A DNA stretch of 25,264 bases from contig CBFIAU010000013.1 in NCBI GenBank assembly GCA_965660675.1, positions 1-25,264 of the forward strand, in the 5' to 3' direction. The position numbers were made by a program, and so were the translations under genes. This stretch comes from UBA12202 sp002691725 (GTDB taxonomy: Bacteria; Pseudomonadota; Alphaproteobacteria; Puniceispirillales; UBA1172). Each line of letters starts with the position of its first letter. Position 1 is the first letter of the stretch. The notes beneath the pieces are model-generated. The model searched no databases. It saw nothing but the letters and a program-made list of their open reading frames with translations, and had not been told where the DNA came from. This document shows positions 23,426 through 25,264 of this stretch, one piece after another.

Positions 23426-24574
23426 ATGATGTACAAAAATCATGCTCCACACCTGCATATAAGAGATGGTGTGTATTATTTCGTAAGGCGTGTTCCCATT
23501 GATGTGAGGCAGTATTATGCCTCTAATCGTATTTCTTTCAGCTTGAAGACCAAATCATTTGCTACAGCGCATCGTGCTAGCAAATCAATTGTCCAACGCC
23601 TTGATGACTATTGGCTAGGGTTAAGACTGCAGGATATTAATATACCTGCCATATCTGTTTTGAAGGATGTGAGTGCTGATGCCAATGCAGGAGTAACAAC
23701 GCTTAGTGAAGCATTAGACCTATACCTGAAGCTGAAAGGTACTGGTAAAGACAAGGTATTTGTTCGTACAGCTATTCGCAATGTAGGTTATGTGACTAAG
23801 GTATTAGGTGACAGGCCCATCCCATCCTATTCTTCATCAGATGCAGCTAGCTTTCGTGATTGGCTGATTGATAGAGGAATGGGAATTAAGACTGTTAAGA
23901 GGGTATTCTCATCAGTCAGGGCTATTGTGAATATAGCTATAACTGAACATGGTATTAATTGTGTTAACGGCTTCGCCAAAACATACTTCCCAGCAGAAGA
24001 AGGCGTATCCAAGCGTCAGCCAATTGCAACAAGTGATATATTGCTCACTCAGCGTCTGTGTATAGATGCTGATGATGAACTGCGTTGGCTGATTGCTCTG
24101 ATTAGTGATAGCGGAATGAGGCTAGGGGAAGCTGTTGGCCTTCTTAAGGACGACATTATCCTGAATAATGCTGTTCCTCATGTGATGCTAATTGCTCACT
24201 CGTGGAGGGGTTTGAAGACAAAGGGTAGTGAACGCTGCATCCCGTTGGTAGGTGCATCTCTGTGGGCTTGTAAAAGGCTTCTAGAGGCTAATTATGATAG
24301 TATCTTTGCCTTCCCGAAATATTGCTCAGAGAAGGGTGCTAATGCTAACTCTGCCAGTGGTGCATTGAATAAGTGGTTGCAAGAGAATGTCTCAAAGCAA
24401 TATGTCATTCATGGCTTCAGGCATAGCCTCAGAGACCGTTTAAGAGCCGTTGAGTGTCCATCTGATATTGTTGATGCAATAGGTGGCTGGAGAACTGCTG
24501 GAGTAGGGCAGTCCTATGGTAATGGCTATCCATTAGATGTTCTTGAGAGATGGATGTATAGGATTTGTGAGTGA
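23426..24574 (+). CDS. Tyrosine recombinase/integrase with DUF6538-like N-terminus
   Basis: The protein (382 residues from ATG 23426) integrates or excises DNA at tRNA-Leu. The N-terminal part has HIRDGVYYFVRRVPIDVRQYY and SFSLKTKSFATAH, the DUF6538-type arm-binding region, followed by a SAM-like core-binding domain (about 90-180). The catalytic domain has the full set: Arg232 in SGMRLGEAVGL, Lys in GLKTKGSER, His329 and Arg332 in HGFRHSLR, Trp355 in IGGW and Tyr364 in SYGNG. Possible starts are GTG 23414 and ATGs 23417, 23426 and 23429. AGGTGAT at 23412-23418 best serves 23426. The gene exactly fills the space between two inverted repeats. Confidence 0.93.
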   Translation: MMYKNHAPHLHIRDGVYYFVRRVPIDVRQYYASNRISFSLKTKSFATAHRASKSIVQRLDDYWLGLRLQDINIPAISVLKDVSADANAGVTTLSEALDLYLKLKGTGKDKVFVRTAIRNVGYVTKVLGDRPIPSYSSSDAASFRDWLIDRGMGIKTVKRVFSSVRAIVNIAITEHGINCVNGFAKTYFPAEEGVSKRQPIATSDILLTQRLCIDADDELRWLIALISDSGMRLGEAVGLLKDDIILNNAVPHVMLIAHSWRGLKTKGSERCIPLVGASLWACKRLLEANYDSIFAFPKYCSEKGANANSASGALNKWLQENVSKQYVIHGFRHSLRDRLRAVECPSDIVDAIGGWRTAGVGQSYGNGYPLDVLERWMYRICE

Positions 24575-24667
24575 TTTGTGCATCACCTTCCATATGCAAA
24601 CACATTAAATGCTTACATATCAATGAGATACACATCATTTGAGCAATGAATTGGTGCGGCTGAGAAG
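24575..24667 (-). repeat. Right 93-bp inverted repeat (inverted att-like copy)
   Basis: Read on the minus strand this is CTTCTCAGCCGCACCAATTC through GGTGATGCACAAA, matching 23333-23425 with two mismatches. It begins on the base right after the integrase TGA (24572-24574). Its outer end holds 16 bases of tRNA-Leu 3' sequence, but the flanking bases (24668 onward) are unrelated to the tRNA. It therefore resembles an attP-like core with the integrase leader on one side and other element DNA on the other. Confidence 0.97.
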
Positions 24668-24760
24668 TGGTTCTATGCACTTATACTGCACCAGTCTCTC
24701 TGAGACATAAGCAATACCAACACTTTAGGTGTATAGCTTGTACTGTCAATAGGCACGAAA

Positions 24761-24784
24761 TGTACATCAGTTTGTACATCAGTT
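24761..24784. repeat. Perfect 12-bp tandem repeat TGTACATCAGTT x2
   Basis: Two identical, directly adjacent 12-base units, each with a TGTACA palindrome at its start. Tandem half-helical-turn-plus spacing of small palindromes is typical of protein binding sites, but no regulator gene is in view. Confidence 0.9.
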
Positions 24785-24809
24785 AAGTGCTTGGCTTAAT
24801 GTAAGTCAT

Positions 24810-24835
24810 AAAAAGTATCCACTAGATACCTTTTT
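24810..24835. terminator. AT-rich hairpin with flanking A and T tracts
   Basis: AAAAAGTATC (24810-24819), a 5-base loop CACTA, then GATAC and TTTTT separated by one bulged C (24825-24835). It has the A-tract/stem/T-tract shape of a bidirectional terminator, but the stem is short and poor in GC, so termination would be weak. It lies about 235 bases after the integrase stop. Confidence 0.35.
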
Positions 24836-24997
24836 CATCATCTAGGATGCCACATAAACATGCCCTGAATGGCTCTGCAATGATTCAGTGCAGGCAATAG
24901 CAGTGCTTGAGTTACATGTAGTCAACCAGACTGCTTACAGCTGTATGTGGGCAGTTATTTGGGTTGCATGTAAAGCTGTGCTTACCGTTATCAGTAT

Positions 24998-25036
24998 AGG
25001 GTAAGTGAGTATGGTAGGTGATATTATACTTACCCT
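24998..25036. repeat. Inverted repeat AGGGTAAGT / ACTTACCCT
   Basis: A 9-bp perfect inverted repeat (24998-25006 and 25028-25036) with a 21-base spacer, extendable by four more pairs if two G-T pairs are allowed. CTTACC at 24981-24986 is a third, partly matching copy that can pair alternatively with GGTAAG at 25000-25005. This could be an operator or a set of integrase/excisionase arm sites. Confidence 0.6.
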
Positions 25037-25094
25037 GTATCTAGCAGTTAACTGTCTTCACTTGCCTATGTCATCTTAGGTCATGTGTTTATGT

Positions 25095-25126
25095 CACTAG
25101 GGGTATGCAGGGACACTGGGGGTATG
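25095..25126. repeat. 13-bp spaced direct repeat CACTRGGGGTATG
   Basis: CACTAGGGGTATG (25095-25107) and CACTGGGGGTATG (25114-25126) differ at one base and have a 19-base centre-to-centre distance, close to two helical turns. Direct repeats phased this way are common in binding sites. The bound protein is unknown. Confidence 0.7.
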
Positions 25127-25230
25127 TACGTATAATATACACAGACTATTACACACTTCAGGTAAATCACTGTTAACCACTTGTCAGTTGTCTATGGAGT
25201 CAGTTGTATGACTCACGGTTATAGGCATTT

Positions 25231-25249
25231 GCAAGTGTTAGGCACTTGC
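25231..25249. repeat. Hairpin GCAAGTG-TTAGG-CACTTGC flanked by GGTTATA repeats
   Basis: A perfect 7-bp stem with a 5-base loop lies between two direct copies of GGTTATA (25217-25223 and 25253-25259). There is no T-tract, so it is not a normal terminator. It is at the very edge of the window, so its context cannot be judged. Confidence 0.55.
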
Positions 25250-25264
25250 GGTGGTTATAACGAG

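Larger units (their letters stand above)
23349..25264. mobile_element. Left end of a tRNA-Leu-integrated element (distal end not in window)
   Basis: Everything after the tRNA CCA differs in style from the upstream core genome: an integrase gene next to the tRNA, visibly AT-richer sequence, repeats and no housekeeping genes. No second direct copy of the 16-base tRNA end was found before the window ends, so the far attachment site must lie beyond 25264 or be lost. The kind of element (prophage, satellite, island) cannot be told, since only the integrase is present. Confidence 0.8.
24668..25264. other. Gene-free, repeat-rich end of the window
   Basis: I see no convincing coding region in these 597 bases on either strand. 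Only very short frames without good ribosome-binding sites occur. The stretch instead holds a 12-bp tandem repeat (24761-24784), an AT-rich hairpin (24810-24835), a GTAAG/CTTAC inverted repeat (24998-25036), a 13-bp spaced direct repeat (25095-25126) and a GC-richer hairpin (25231-25249). It looks like regulatory or recombination DNA of the integrated element, or degraded remnant. Confidence 0.6.

Noticed and set aside
23333..24667. Inverted arms as a whole-genome-amplification or assembly palindrome
   Set aside because: The arms have two mismatches, enclose a complete 1149-base gene, stop exactly at its codons and include a meaningful tRNA end. Artefact palindromes are usually identical with little unique spacer. 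Raw reads are still needed to exclude it fully.
24848..24901. 17-codon frame starting MPHKHALNGS in the repeat-rich end
   Set aside because: Too short, no properly spaced ribosome-binding site, and no context to support translation.
25231..25264. Integron attC-like site (GTTAGGC next to a hairpin)
   Set aside because: GTTAGGC fits the short attC core pattern, but the matching inverse core and the expected long imperfect palindrome are absent, and the integrase is not of integron type.
24668..25264. CRISPR array or direct attR copy at the end of the window
   Set aside because: The repeats there are short, of different kinds and not regularly spaced, and no direct copy of the 16-base tRNA end was found.

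Overview
The window is chromosomal DNA of an alphaproteobacterium. The evidence is the gene order: tuf, then S10-spc-alpha ribosomal clusters with adk directly after secY, no rpmJ, and no rpsD between rpsK and rpoA. An ATP12 F1-ATPase assembly gene beside propionyl-CoA carboxylase genes points the same way. Intermediate base composition and the flanking gene set would fit a marine lineage such as SAR116, but that is an inference made without database searches.

Region 1 (1-13992) holds the end of tuf, a terminator hairpin, and then 28 tightly packed co-directional genes: rpsJ to rplP, rpmC to secY, adk, then rpsM, rpsK, rpoA and rplQ. A near-consensus promoter sits in the adk-rpsM gap, and a strong terminator follows rplQ. 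Many junctions overlap by 1-4 bases or are only a few bases long, so translational coupling is likely.

Region 2 (14004-22386) carries rarA, an unrecognised RNase H-like protein, crcB, an RluC-type pseudouridine synthase, atp12, pccB, pccA and a small protein with a HEPN-like R-x4-H motif. All are on the + strand, mostly overlapping or closely spaced. lipB is convergent (22416-23198, - strand).

Region 3 (23261-25264) is a tRNA-Leu(GAG) gene followed by the left end of an integrated element. The element starts with a complete DUF6538-type tyrosine integrase. The gene is flanked by two 93-bp repeats in INVERTED orientation with two mismatches. Each copy contains the last 16 bases of the tRNA (T-stem 3' strand to CCA) plus the integrase leader. 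The repeats end immediately before a plausible ATG and begin again immediately after the stop codon, so the unit reads IR - integrase ORF - IR. Ordinary tRNA-integrated elements have direct att repeats, so this is the most unusual structure in the window and predicts an invertible or palindromic att cassette. The last ~600 bases have no convincing gene but are rich in short direct and inverted repeats that could be integrase, excisionase or repressor sites. The distal end of the element lies outside the window.
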